This document shows, one piece after another, positions 45,001 to 58,500 of a stretch of 64,000 nucleotides of DNA. The notes beneath the pieces were generated by a model. It was given only the letters and a program-made list of their open reading frames with translations. It made no database searches and was not told the DNA's origin. The stretch lies in contig CM069432.1 in the NCBI GenBank assembly GCA_035610365.1, forward strand, positions 21,080,354-21,144,353. The letters are read 5' to 3'. The DNA is from Aquatica leii. Its lineage: Eukaryota > Arthropoda > Insecta > Coleoptera > Lampyridae. Numbering within the stretch: the first letter of the stretch is position 1; each line of letters starts with the position of its first letter. The position numbers were made by a program, and so were the translations under genes.

Positions 45001-48000
45001 GTGGTACTAAAGGACATCTCTCTCCTCACTGTCCTAAATCTCAAATTCTACATTGCTACGGTTGTGGATAGCATGGGGTAATAAAACCTAACTGTCAACG
45101 ATGCAAAACGAAAACTTTAAACCGACAATCGGGGTCTCGAGTCGAGTAATGGGCTCCGATCATTCTCTAATCTCGACAAGTGCTTTTGATGGTCTATACG
45201 AGAAACATCGTGTGCTGTTGGATTTTATGTTTGCTAATGCGCGGGGTGATGAACGCCCGTACTTAAATGTATCCATTTTCGGTATTTCCTTTTGTGCTTT
45301 ACTCGATTCAGGCGCAACTCGTACTATTTTAGGGGCACCTGGATGGAAAATTCTACAATCGCTTAATCTTTCTATGACTCAGGAAGGGATTTCTTCATGT
45401 TCTGTGGCAACGGGAGCGAAATGCTCGGTGAGTGGATCTTTGTTGTTACCGATTACTTTAGAGGACAAAGTAAAGGCGCTGAAGGTATTGGTAGTTCCAG
45501 AGATTTCACAAGTTTTGATTTTGGGTATCGACTTTTGGAAAATGATGGGTTTTGTTCCAGACTTTCGTTCGGGACAATGGTCTTTTTCTTCTCATATTTC
45601 TTCTATAGGTATCGACGAACTGGCTTCTAGGTTTAATCTAACATCGGAGGAACACACGCTACTAGCGTCAGTGATTGATAAATAATTTTCTTCTCAAGTC
45701 ACCAGGCTAGGCGGACGAACTTAGTGGAACATATTATTAGAACTACTGCAGAACCGATTAAACAACGGTACTATCCAATGTCTCCTACCATGCTACAAGT
45801 GGTTAATCAAGAACTAGACTCTATGCTGGAATTAGGCGTAGTGGAACCATCGGACAGTCCTTGGGCTAGTCCTATTGTGCTCGTGAAAAAGAAGGATGAT
45901 ACTTATAGATTTTGCGTAGATTTTCGGAAAGTTAACGCCGTTACTCAGAAAGATTCGTATCCTATTCCTTATGTGTCTGCTATTCTGGATCGTCTCAAAG
46001 GTGCTAAATTCCTATCTAGCTTGGATATTCGCTCGGCGTACTGGCAAATTCCTCTTTCTACGGATTCGAAACCAATTACTGCTTTTACTGTTCCGAATCG
46101 TGGACTTTTCCAGTTTACTCGCATGCCGTTCGGATTGCATAACTCACCTGCTACCTTTCAACGACTTATCGATCGCATCTTAGGTCCGGAATTAGAACCT
46201 TTCTGTTTTGCTTATCTCGACGACATTATTATTGCTACTCCGTCGTTTGAAGAACATCTCCATATTCTTTCGTTAGTGTTACAACGTTTAGGGAAAGCTG
46301 GTCTCACTTTGCGTAGAGACAAGTGCTATTTCTGCCGATCAGAGCTAAAGTATCTAGGTTACGTGGTCAACCAACATGGCCTCATGATGGATCCGGATAA
46401 AGTATCAGCTATCCTAGGGATACCTACATCTACATCAGCGACCGAGGTACGACGCCTGTTAGGAATGGCTAGTTGGTATCGCAGATTTATACCAAATTTC
46501 TCTTCTGTCGTTTCTCCACTATCGTTTCTCACGCGGAAAAATGTTGCGTTCCAATGGAATGAGTCCTGTGACGTAGCGTTTGATACGTTAAAGGAATTAT
46601 TAGTTTCAGCACCGGTCATGTCTTGTCCTGACTTTTCACTCCCATTTATTATCCAGACCGACGCTTCAGATTTCGGTTTAGGCGCTGTTCTCTCACAAGT
46701 ATCTAACGAGGGAGAAAAGGTCATAAGTTACATCAGCTGCTCGCTGAAAAAGAACAAACGAAACTACTCCACGACAGAAAAGGAATGTCTCGCAGTGCTA
46801 TGGGCTATCGAAAAGTTTCGACCATATGTCGAAGGGACAAAGTTTACTGTAATTACGGATCATCATTCTCTCATATGGCTTAACAAACTACAGAGTCCTT
46901 CTGGACGTCTGGCGCGGTGGTCGATCCGTTTACAACAATATGATTTCTCGATTGTTCATCGAAAAGGGAAGGAACATGTTGTTCCAGATGCGTTGTCTCG
47001 ATCTGTACTAGTGCTAGAGGCTGTTATACCGGAAACACCTTTCTCTCCTGCTGGTCTTTCTCTTCCTATTACAGACATCTGGTATCAGAATTTATCTCGT
47101 CGTATTACTTCTTCTCCTCGCAAATTTTCGAAATGGTGTATTGTGGATGGTCTCATCTATAAGCGTACTCGTCCTATCTCTCCTTCTGAACTGCTGAATG
47201 AATGGAAATTGGTCGTACCAAAAGATCAACGATCAAAAGTGATTGGCGATCATCATGATCCTCCTACATTTGGTCACGGTGGAGTTAAGAAGATTCTGGG
47301 GCGCTTGCGTCAATACTATTACTGGCCTCAGATGCAGCAAAAAGTAGCGGAATATATCCGTCGATGCACAGTTTGCTCAGCTCAAAAGGTGGAACAGAGG
47401 AAACCTGCTGGTTTGTTTGCTCCTAGGGCTAAAGCTACTCGACCTTGGCAAGTTCTGTGTGTAGACATTGTAGGACCTCTTCCTCGTTCATCGAAGGGAC
47501 ATGCGTATATTCTTGTGGCAGTGGATAACTTTACCAAATTTTCTTGCTTCTTTCCTATGAGATCTGCGACTGCTTCTACGGTTACTAGACTTATAGAGGA
47601 TAACATTTTTCTGCTATTTGGTACTCCTCAATACATTATTACGGACAATGGTGTTCAATTTAGAAGTCGAGAGTTCACTCGGTTGTGTTCTGCTTATCAA
47701 ACTAAGGTATTATTTACGGCTCGTTATCATCCACAGGCTAATCCTGCGGAGCGGGTTAACCGCGTTCTTAAGACCATGATTTCTGCTTTCGTAAAAGAAA
47801 ACCAGCGGTCCTGGGATGCTAATTTGTCGAAAATTGGGTGCGCCATTCGCACCGCTGAACATGAAACTATCGGGTGTACTCCTTTCTCTGCTCTTTTCAA
47901 TAGGGAACATATACTTTATGGAGATCTAATGGGGATTCCCCCTCCGGATCAAACAGAATTGCCTGATCCTGATCGTACTTCTACTACGTCAACTAACTCA

Positions 48001-51000
48001 TACGAGTCGTTACGTGTAAAGATTCTCAACAGACTGAAGAAGGCTGCGGTAAAGAACGCGCACAACTACAACCTGCGTCGTCGCACTATCAAGTTTAAGG
48101 TGGGCGATAAAGTGTGGAAGCGTAATTATACTTTGTCTAGTGCTGTAGAGTTCTACAATGCTAAGTTAGCTCCTAAGTTTGTTGGACCCTATCGGGTTAA
48201 AACGGTGAAGTCGCCATGGACGTATGAGCTAGAAGATGATCTCGCTCGATCTCTAGGCATCTGGCATGTCAAAGATCTGAAACCTGATTATACCAGTCCG
48301 GATGTTTCCTCATTATCTGTGGGACCTCCTATTTCTCTTTCACTTGTTGATCGCTCTTTGCGATATCATCGACGTCGTAAAAGACCTAAGTTGGATGGTA
48401 TCTAGGGTGCTCTAAGGATGATGATTCAGCTATGTCTTGACGTATCATATTCTGAAATGGAAAATTAGTGTTACGAATTAGACTTGTGGTTGTCTTAGGT
48501 TAAGTTGTAAGTTTGTACCAAGTTACTTCACACTTTTACTTATTGGGTTAGTTAGCTGTAAGGTTAGGTTAAGTTCTGGTAGATACACCAATTCTTTCTT
48601 TAAGTTGGGGTTAGTTCTTTATAAGAACAGCTTTAAGATAGACCGGCACTCCAAATTGCGTCAATACTTGATGATGTTCCTGTTTAGTCAGTTTCTTAGA
48701 GTGTTCAGTCAATGTGAGGTGGCTCGTTTCTTTTATTAGGAAGTTTACTAGGTAAACAGAATTTCCTTCTAGTTTTGTTTTGGCCCTTGAATCGAGGTGC
48801 TATCGGGTTACTTTAGTTTAGTTTAGGTTGGTTCTTAGATTTAGGATTTACTTGGGACACCTCATCCGCTTAGCGGGTTTTTTTGGTTATCTTGAAGGAT
48901 GATTTTTTGTTCGGTGGTAACTTGTGTCACAAATTGTCTAGACACGTATTTACGTGTGTAACTCTATTGCTTCGGGTGGTTGGTTGGGCAGTAGGTTGGG
49001 TCCTGGTGGGTCGACTACCTAGGGAGAGATAGTCGATCCGTACAACAACATCATGTACTCTCTTTTCTCCTTCTGTCTACCTGTCCTTCTATCTCTTCTT
49101 TCAATCTGTCGCCATGAGTGGGGGGGTGCCTGTTGTGGGAACCCGACGGCTGCGTGTTCGGAAAAGTTGTCTGTCTCCGTTCCGGTAGCCCCAAATTTCG
49201 GACCAGGCATTATACCTTTCGGGGGCCGTACGGCGAGCTTGGTGGAGCTAGGCGAGGGTGGCCAATTCTTCTGAACCGGCACGTAGGATGCTCGTGGTTG
49301 TACAGGAGGCATCGCTTCCGGCTACAGTCACGCCATTGCGGGCTGTAGTCCTTTTGTTTTGGTATTTTAGGGCAAAATTTTAGGGATGCTTCTTTTCTTG
49401 TTTCTTTTGTTTACTTTCAGGGTGGGGGAAATTTTCGCGGATCTTCTTTCCACTGATTTCCGATCAGATCCTTGCCTGGGTGGGAGAAGACTTGGAGGGG
49501 TCAAGTAAGTACGGGATTCGGTGACGTGCGCTTGTGTGGACTAACGTTGGGGGGCCCAACGACGCGCTAACTCCATCTTGACGCGAGGGCTTGTAGTGGA
49601 GAACAGACTCCGACGCCACACAACCGTCCGGCACTTCGTCAGGGAAACCTTCGATTACGACAAGGCTTCCAGGGTCGTCCTAACTTTGGGGTCAGGGATC
49701 CTTCCATTCCTTTGTTCCTAACCACACCACGTCCTTTTCCTGCAGGTTTGTTTAGGGTTATATTAAAGGGTTAACTACTGGGGTTGGGGTTTCATTGGGA
49801 CTTTAGGGCTTTTGGGTCCTTGACGCTAGTCTAAACTTCCGTCTTTTTCTCCTCTTCTTTTTTCTCATAGTTGTCTTGGATCGTCGCTCCGTACTTGGAA
49901 TAACGTCTCGTTCTTTATTCATACCCGGAATCACGTTTTGGTGGCTTTAACGAACACGTTAGTTTCGTGATATTGGCCTTCTAAGTTCTTTGGAGTTTGG
50001 TTGCTCAGGCAGTATCATTTTTGCTGTATGCGTCTCTAGTCCAAGTTAGGTTTGATTGATTTTAGGGAACTTCGAAAGGTTCTGTTCTTTCATCTATCGG
50101 GTTGGGTTTCTGTGGTCTTTGGTTCTGGGTTGGGTTTTGGTTTTCAATGTGCGGTTTTAGTTGGTAGCGAACTTCATGGCAAGTTCCACTCTAAGTTCTT
50201 TTACGGCTGCGTTCGGATTTGATTTCGACCGTGGGTCTCACTTCTTGCTAGGGGGGAATTTGTAACGTGTAAATTTCAACTTCGAGTAAAAATCCGCCTG
50301 AGAGTTAGGCAACTACGGTAATACATTCGACCTCGAGTTGTTTGCCATCTACAAATTTCATTTTTATGCTGTCATTTGGTCGATTAACAACGGGGGAACG
50401 TCGGAGAGGTGAGATAAATGGAATTTTTTTTCATCTTGTAACATCTACTACAACGACGCTTTATTTTAGCATTTTGAAAGTAAATCCGACTAAACATCCG
50501 GTGCGAATAAGATCAGCACGATGTATTTGGGCGGCCAAACGCATAAAGTGGGTTAGTATTTCACACGTGGTTTAGAAATGGAGGCGAACCAACTAATACT
50601 CACAATATTTAGCTCTTTTCTTTTGATGTTGATTTGATTCTGGATGATTGATTCTTGATTCTGACTTCTTCGTCCGTCGTTCTTAATTACATCTTCGTGT
50701 TCTTACATCTGTAATTCGGTGGAAATGGTGGACACACAAACACATTTCGGATTGTCGACAAAATAAGGGAAACAACAGGTATAAGGATCCCAGAGGATCG
50801 TTGGCGCGGTGCAAGCGAGGTATTGATGAAACCTTTATCTTCGAGTCGCGGGAGACTCGCTCGCTGTCAACCTTATTTCGGCCAGACGCTATAGCCTTCG
50901 GTTCTCATCATACGCGGTACGTGCGTAGTGAACTCGAGATCGCTTTCTTTGTCGACGTTTTGTAAATTTCTTAGAGTAAGAATAATACAATTTATGTGTA

Positions 51001-52575
51001 AACGGACACAAGAGTGAGATGTAAGGTCTAGTGAATTTTGTTTTAATCGATTACGTTAATTACCGGTCTTAATTATGATGTACTTTTATAACTTTATCTT
51101 ATCAGAGTAATTCTAATGCGTATTTATAGCTTGTCGAATTAAGTGTAGTAATATCTAACGTAAATTTTTTCTGTAAAACATTTTGATAGTAATTATTCAA
51201 CGCTTTATCTTGTAATGGTTGAGTCATTACAATTATTTATCGTAACTTCCCATTCATATCTGCGTCAAATAAAGTAGTTTATAAATTGTAACATAAATAT
51301 AAATAAGTATTTTAGAATTTATTGATTTTCTACTCGTTAAGTTAGGCAACCCAAGTTACGCAGATTATTTTGAAAAATTTTGGTTTGATAAGGAGGTTGA
51401 ACTTGGAATTTTTCGGGGTCACTTTCGATTCGTTTTTGGTAAAGAAAACTCGTTGAGTTACTAAATTTGCCCGTGAACGCTGTTAAAGAAAAAAAGAAAG
51501 GATTTGCGAGAGTAGCTTTAATTTATAAGACGACGTGTTTCCTTTTCAAATTATTTGGATTTTCAAGATAACAGTTCACTAAAAATCAGGTGTGGAGTTA
51601 TCACCTGATCGGTATTATACCGGATATAGCGGCTATAGTAACTAACGTCGACTATTTTTTTGCCCCAACACCATCTTGGGTACGTAGTATTTTAAATTAG
51701 AATAAAGTTAAAACAATAGTACATGTAATTTATGTAGGGTTTTTGTCTTGGAGCTGATTATACGTTATTTCCAAAGTTCAATCTCCACATTGCACAATCG
51801 CAAACGATTGCAAGTAGCTGTACGTGTCGGAAGGCTGATCTATTATCATTATCAAACAAGAAAAACAAGGTACCTAATGTTAAGTTGCTTAGGATTAAGA
51901 TTAGCAATAGATAGTTATTTTCGTTGCAAGGTTTTACAACGGTTCTGTAATTTACGTTGTAAAACATTGACATTTTTTTTGTATCTTAGTTGTTAGATAA
52001 TTTGAACAATTGTTGCTTAGTTATACGGTCTTATTTACATACGAAAGAAATAAATTTATTTGTCGAGAAAACTATTTTTGAACTAGGAAATACCGCCGTG
52101 TCAAGTGAGAGACGAAAGTCAGGATTATTTTTTCTCTCATCACTATTCTTTTGAGCGTACCAATTACTTTGTATTCAATCCTGTGGCGCCTTAAATTAGA
52201 ATATCTTTTACTCACCCCAGCCTACCTAACAGTTAGCCGGAGGGTAGCTCAAAGGCGTGGTGGTTGATACACGAGGTATTCATAAAGAAAAAAACTAAAG
52301 TCATACAAGAAACTGTCATAAAATTCATCAAGGGTAGAAATTTGGGAGCTATGCCGTCTCTCGGAAACTAATTATTAGTTATATTTGATTACCGGTTGTG
52401 CGGAGCTTGATCAAGACCCACCGAGCGGTATTTTGTTTACGATAACGCGATTACATATTGCTAATAGCCAAAAGGTAAGCGACAACATCTGGGTAATTAC
52501 GTTTAAGTAATATTATTCTTCATTCTTTCTTTTTTTTTTCACCTTCCCCATTAGATCACAATAAATATTGTAACA
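42087..52575 (+). mobile_element. Complete Gypsy LTR retrotransposon inserted in a BEL element
   Basis: LTRs at 42,087-43,401 and 50,261-52,575 begin TGTAAC and end GTAACA. The 4-bp target duplication GGTG flanks them (42,083-42,086 and 52,576-52,579). The order is LTR, primer-binding site, gag, protease, RT-RNase H-integrase, long 3' untranslated part, polypurine tract, LTR. The LTRs differ at about a dozen single positions plus two large indels. Integrase after RNase H makes it Ty3/Gypsy. There is no env frame. Three lesions disable it: TAG at 45,069, TAA at 45,683 and a frameshift near 45,720. Confidence 0.95.
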
Positions 52576-55500
52576 GGTGTTAAGAGTAGCTTCTATCTGT
52601 GAAAGCAAAGTACATAGCTTTTCAAATGTCAGAATACAGCTTCCTATAACACGCTTGAGGTGATGCTTGCAGGACTTGATGCTTGTTTCCCACAATTCTC
52701 CAAAGTGAGGACTATGTGGCGGTGCAAAATGCTAATTAATTCGTTCGCACGCGACGGCTTTGGAAATTATCTTATCTTGCCACCGTAAAAATTTCCGTAT
52801 TTCGGAACTTGCACCAACGAAATTTGTCCCGTTGTCAAAGGACACATGTAGAGGTTTGCCACGGCGCATTACAAATCTACGTAAACTCAATAAAAAATAT
52901 ATTGTTGATAAATGTGTCGACAATTTAAGGTGAGAAGCTATGGTTGAGAAACAAACATATAAACAAATGTATGCCTTTGAAACCTTGGCACCGCGACCTT
53001 TGCGATCTTTGACCATCAGCGGGCCTGACAAAGTCAACAACCTCAATATGAAAAGGATGAGATGATTGAACTTGTGAAGATGGCAAGTTGCCCATGATCG
53101 GTTAGGTTAATTTTGGTGCAAATTGAAAGCATCTAACAGCAATGTACGACTTGTTTGATGACAGTTTGACTGGAAGTGATCCAAAATCTATCGCGTAATG
53201 AAGATAGCAACAACTAAAAGCCCGCGTGCAGCAAACGAATATGTTCACGCTACACAATAAACTTTGATAAAAGATGCTTTCCCTGTAAGAGTACGGGATG
53301 TTTTTTGTCGAAAGCAAATTAGAAATTTCGAACCCTACCGCCAACGCTAATTATGCCTTCGGAATCCAGAAATGGACTGAAGCTCAGCAATGACGAAGTA
53401 GTTTTTAAAGTTTTTTTTTGTGAAAGTTGTTTAAGTTCACTAGGAAACGATTCCGCTTAAGCGGCTTTAATTAGGATTAACAGAGAACTATTAATTTACA
53501 TGGGCATAAAAGGCCCTAAAAAACGACCCTCCTTGGGGCATAAACAATTCTTGGAAAATTGCAAGCAATATGAGATTACTCGTTCGAGTCTGGTGAGACT
53601 CGAAAAGTCTGAAAATGGAAAGAATGGTTTCATTGCTACTAAGTACTGGGATTGTATCTTCATATCAGGAAGCTCTGCTTCGGTAGACTGGGAGTTGGGC
53701 CAGCATAACGAATCTTGAGTAAGCCAAGGTGGAGCCTGCCACTACAGCGTCAAAGCTTTTAGGATTCAGGGAGTGGTTCCCCTGGAGAGTAAGTCGGCAG
53801 GGTTTGATTTAATGGGGACATGACGCCCCACCGCATCAAAAGTTGGTCTTTAAATGTCTGCGACTCTATTGCAGACGAAGGTCTTGAGTAAGTTGGGACT
53901 ATTTTTCAACCAGCCCAAAACAATGTTGGAATCAAACCACAGAAAACATTTGGATATTGGAGCATCCAAAACCTTGAAAACGTGATCTGAGAGTTTGGCT
54001 AAAAGAAGTGCTCCACACAACTTGAGTTTAGGCACAGTTAAATGCTTAAAGGGAGCAAACCTTGAATTGCGCAGAGCAAATTAACGTGAGTTTGATTGTC
54101 CGTGTCAACTGAACGCATATATATGCATGCACCAAAATCACGAGTGCAAGCATCACAAAAATCATAAAGTTGTACGTCGACTGGATTTTTACATAAAACA
54201 TGCCTGGGAATCTTTAAATCGTATAGATCTTTAAGCTTGCTACGATAAGTAGTCCATATGGACTGAATGCTATTTGGGACTGGGTCGTCTCATGAAAACT
54301 TTTCCAACCATAATTTTTGCAAAAGCATTTTTGTTGTAATAGAACAAGACGATAAAAGACCAAATGGATCAAAAGTCTGAGATACTTCTGATAAAATGAT
54401 TCGTTGGTGGTACGCTCGTAAACGCAGTTTAAAGCACTCTGAACGCAAAACATGAGTAAGTTGTGAGCAGATATAACGGGTTTTATCAAGACTATCAGCT
54501 CCTGTCAGCAAAACATCAACATAAAAGTCTGGTTTGATGATTTGAGAAATTTGTGGGTTAGCAACATCATGGGCGATGCCTAATTAGAATAAACTACGAA
54601 TTTCTAGAAATAAAGCTGCAGCCGTACCATAGGTGAGAGTGTTAAGATCGTATGACTTACCAGGATCTAATGATGAAACACGCCATAGATTGCGTTGTAA
54701 AAAATTTTCACTAGGTTCTAGCCGGTACATCTTTTCAATATCAGAAGGAATCGAATAAAATTACTTGCGAAATCGTACTAAAATAAAAAATAGATCTTGT
54801 TGAATTGTGGTGCCTACTTTCTGTGTGCTGTTGAAAGAATAGTCCGTTGTGATTACTTGAGAACCATTGAATAGCACTCGAAGTTTTGTAGTAAAATTGT
54901 CCTCCTTTAAGACTCCATGGTGTGGGAGATAATAGGAAATTGATGTGAAATTCAAACTAGGCGACATGTGATCTAACTGTAAATATTCCCTCACGAATGC
55001 TGAATAATGATTGAAAAGTTTTGGATTGGCTTGAAGATGCTGCTTCAGAGATAAAAATCTTTTTTCTGCTACGGCGAAAGAGTAATACCTCGATAGGTTG
55101 TTTTAGAGGAATAGATATGACAAATCTACCCTCTTGATCTCTTAGTGTGTTTTGCACAAAATGTGATTCAGAAAAATTTTTCTCCGAAGAGAAAATTTTG
55201 TCAGTTGGATAACTTTGTAGTTCTCTATATGTTTAGATGACATTGCATCTGGTTAGGAAAAATAGATTACATAGGGCCAGACACGAAACAACCAAACCGA
55301 GTCCTTTGAAGGATCGGCAGATTGGGACCTACCCGCACCTGCCAATGCAGAGCAATTCAAAAATGGCTGATGAATCTATTAAAAGATTGATTTGACCGGG
55401 ATGGGTTAGACAATTGGATGTTGTCTGGAATCACAACTTTAGAATGATCTACCTGAAAGGAAGGAAGCATTCCAGTAATCTCGTCTAGTAGAAGCCAAGA

Positions 55501-58500
55501 GAGATTAATCTTGTAAGAAGAATGATGAGCGGAGATCTCGACATTACAACTCGAACGTATGCGAGAAAGAGAGCTCTTCAACCCAGAAACTGAAATGTTT
55601 ACTTGGCAAGTAGGCAATCTCAACTTTTCACATAGGTCTAAACGTATAAAGCTTGATTGACTGCCCGAATCAAGAAGTACGCAAATAGAGTGAGAAGTTC
55701 CGTAAGTATCAAGAATTTTACAGGTTGCAGTTGGCAACGAAACCTTGATTGTATCCGAGCAGAAAGCAGAAACAATATTAATGGGGGACTCTAGAAGAGG
55801 TTGCGATGCAGAAACTTCTCCTGATTGTCCCAAAGAATCGACATAAATTTAGAAACGCATTGAGGTAACATGTGACCCCAAGCAAAGCAGTTTTAGCATA
55901 TCTTCAACTCTCTAGCTTTTGAAGAACAATCTTTTGGGGTCATGTTGAGAAAGTTGCCACATTTGGATAAATAGTGGTCCCCTTTGCAAAGTAGGCACAC
56001 GGGACTATTTGCAACAAACGATTTTGAATGAAATTTAGATTTTTCTGACACTACCTTAACTGCTTTAGCTTCTAAACTATCCAGAAGATTGGCATGATTT
56101 GTGAGAAATGACTTAAATTCATCTAAGGTAGGCAGATCGGAATTGGATTTGTTACGTATAGTTTCCCATTGCCGCAAAAAAATTGTATCTAATTTTTCCG
56201 ATGTAATCTGTATGATACACGTTTCAAATAACTGCTGTGTTGTAGTAAGAGATTGGAATGCTGTAACATGCTTGAAAAGAAACAATATCTGCGCGCAATA
56301 CTGTGCTTAAATAATTGAATATTCGTTGATTGCTTACGAAAGAATAAATTGGCCTTGATAATAACTACGATTAAATACATGCAAATAAATGATATATATA
56401 AAACTAGTACGTTGCGTTACAAATAAAAAACACAGTACAGGATAAATACATAAAGGAAGGTGCACTTACTTGGTTAAGAAAAAACATCTGTTAAAATCTC
56501 GCATCACTTGCGATCTCTCTCGTTCTGATTGCATATGTATCTGGGCGTCCCTCTTGGATTCACAAATATGCATCAAAATTCAAATACGAATTAGCGTTTT
56601 TTGATTGTTATATTGGTTTGGACCAAACTTGACTCCAAATTCGGCACGATAGGTAAGTATCCGAATCGATAGGACCAAATGTAACGTAATTGCTCGTCGA
56701 ATCGTTTATTTGATTCGATTGTAGCAAGGTACTGAATTGTGGACTGTATATTCTTTTTTGTTGCAATTAAAACTTGAGCACTTTGCTAAGGGTATTTATT
56801 ACAACATGATAATATAAAAGAATTGACAAAGTTTAATCTAACGTCTTACTTTACAGGCGGTTTAACGCTAACTGACACATGAACCTCCAAAACCACGTAG
56901 ATAGAAAAGTTGAAACAGAAAACAGAAGATTTCAAACGGTCTTAAACAATATATACAGTGAATCTCAAACAAAGGGTGTATCTAATTTAACAGGTTTAAG
57001 TGTTAATGAATAAGTCGTAGTTGCTATTCTAAGAATTGCAAATTCGTTTCAAGTACACTAGATAATACCTAAAATATAGCGTACTTACAGATGTTTAAAT
57101 GTAGGTAAAGTTACATAGGTCAGTCATCATACTTAAATCATACATTAAATGAAAAATACTGCAAGAAGAAAACTAAGTAATCAAAACCAGCGTCTCTGTA
57201 ATTTTTGACTAAATAAATACGAAAAAATAAGTACTATCAGATTTTGTTACTTTAAAGTTAGAATAATTGTTGAAAATGTCCTTCATAGGCTAAAACATAA
57301 ACCTCTAAACGTCTCAAAAATTTGTTTGTCACTAGTATAAACAGTTGCACATTCTGTCTAATTATATTTAAAAATTAGCTAGCTTAGATGCGGAGGAGCT
57401 CCATTGAGCAACATTGTTCTGCGAACTTCAAGAAGTACTGTGTCAATAAGTATTTATAAAAATAGTTGTGATCTATTTGATGCTTTTGTAGATTCTGTAT
57501 ATATGTCCAAAATATCTTTTTTTACAAAATTTTGTGTTGTTTCTTAAATTTATGCAATTACATACGGAAAAATAGCTGATAGCTTAAGTGATTTGTTTTT
57601 TACAAGGTATCAAAAAAGTAGTAGTACTTTTTTGGTATTTAATATGCTAAAAAATAAATAAAATTTTTATTAATGATTACTAAGATTCTCTTTCATAACT
57701 ATGTATCGAAAAAATTGTTTTATCAGCATTCAATATTAATAATTATTTTAAAAACAAAAAATTTATTTGTTACTTGATCAATCGCGAATTTAAATAAAGT
57801 ATCAAACCCAATTTAACTTCGTTTTTAAATAAACTAGAAAGCGTACTTACTCTGCCATCTGATGTTCATTTGCTAAAAGATTACACTTCTTTAAATTTAA
57901 AGTTTACAAATTTTTAGAATGCGATTTGTTTAATAACACTCCAGCTGTCGGAACTTTATTATAATTATTTAAAAAAACATTAGCATCTCTAATTAATTTA
58001 AAATATTTACAGTTGCCTTCTATTTAATTTATCATATGAGGAAGTGTCGCCATCTTAATAGCTCACCAAAACTTAAGTTATTAATGTTTTTGCTTTTTAC
58101 TTTACATTTTTTTACTAAGCTTTTGTTGGTGAATCTATAAATTTATTTTTAATAACTTTGGAAGCAGATTGAGTTTAAAGCACGCCCTGTGGAAATATTT
58201 TATGACTTTATTAGAGGTTTAAAGATATGTTTATAAAGTTCTTAAGAATAATAGTACACCCGAGTAAATTTTTTTATTGGAATATATAAGATTTTATAAT
58301 TAATTTTTAATAGTTTTGTTACATTCAAATCAACATTTGTAATTTGACATTTACTGTCGAAGTATATACTTAATAACGTTTCAGAACAGATTCTTGTATA
58401 ATTATGAAAGTTATTCTGTTTTATTTTGAAAATTGTAAACTCACAATAAAATTTGTAAAACTTTTTTGTATTTTTGTGTTCTATTTGATTTTGGGTTAAA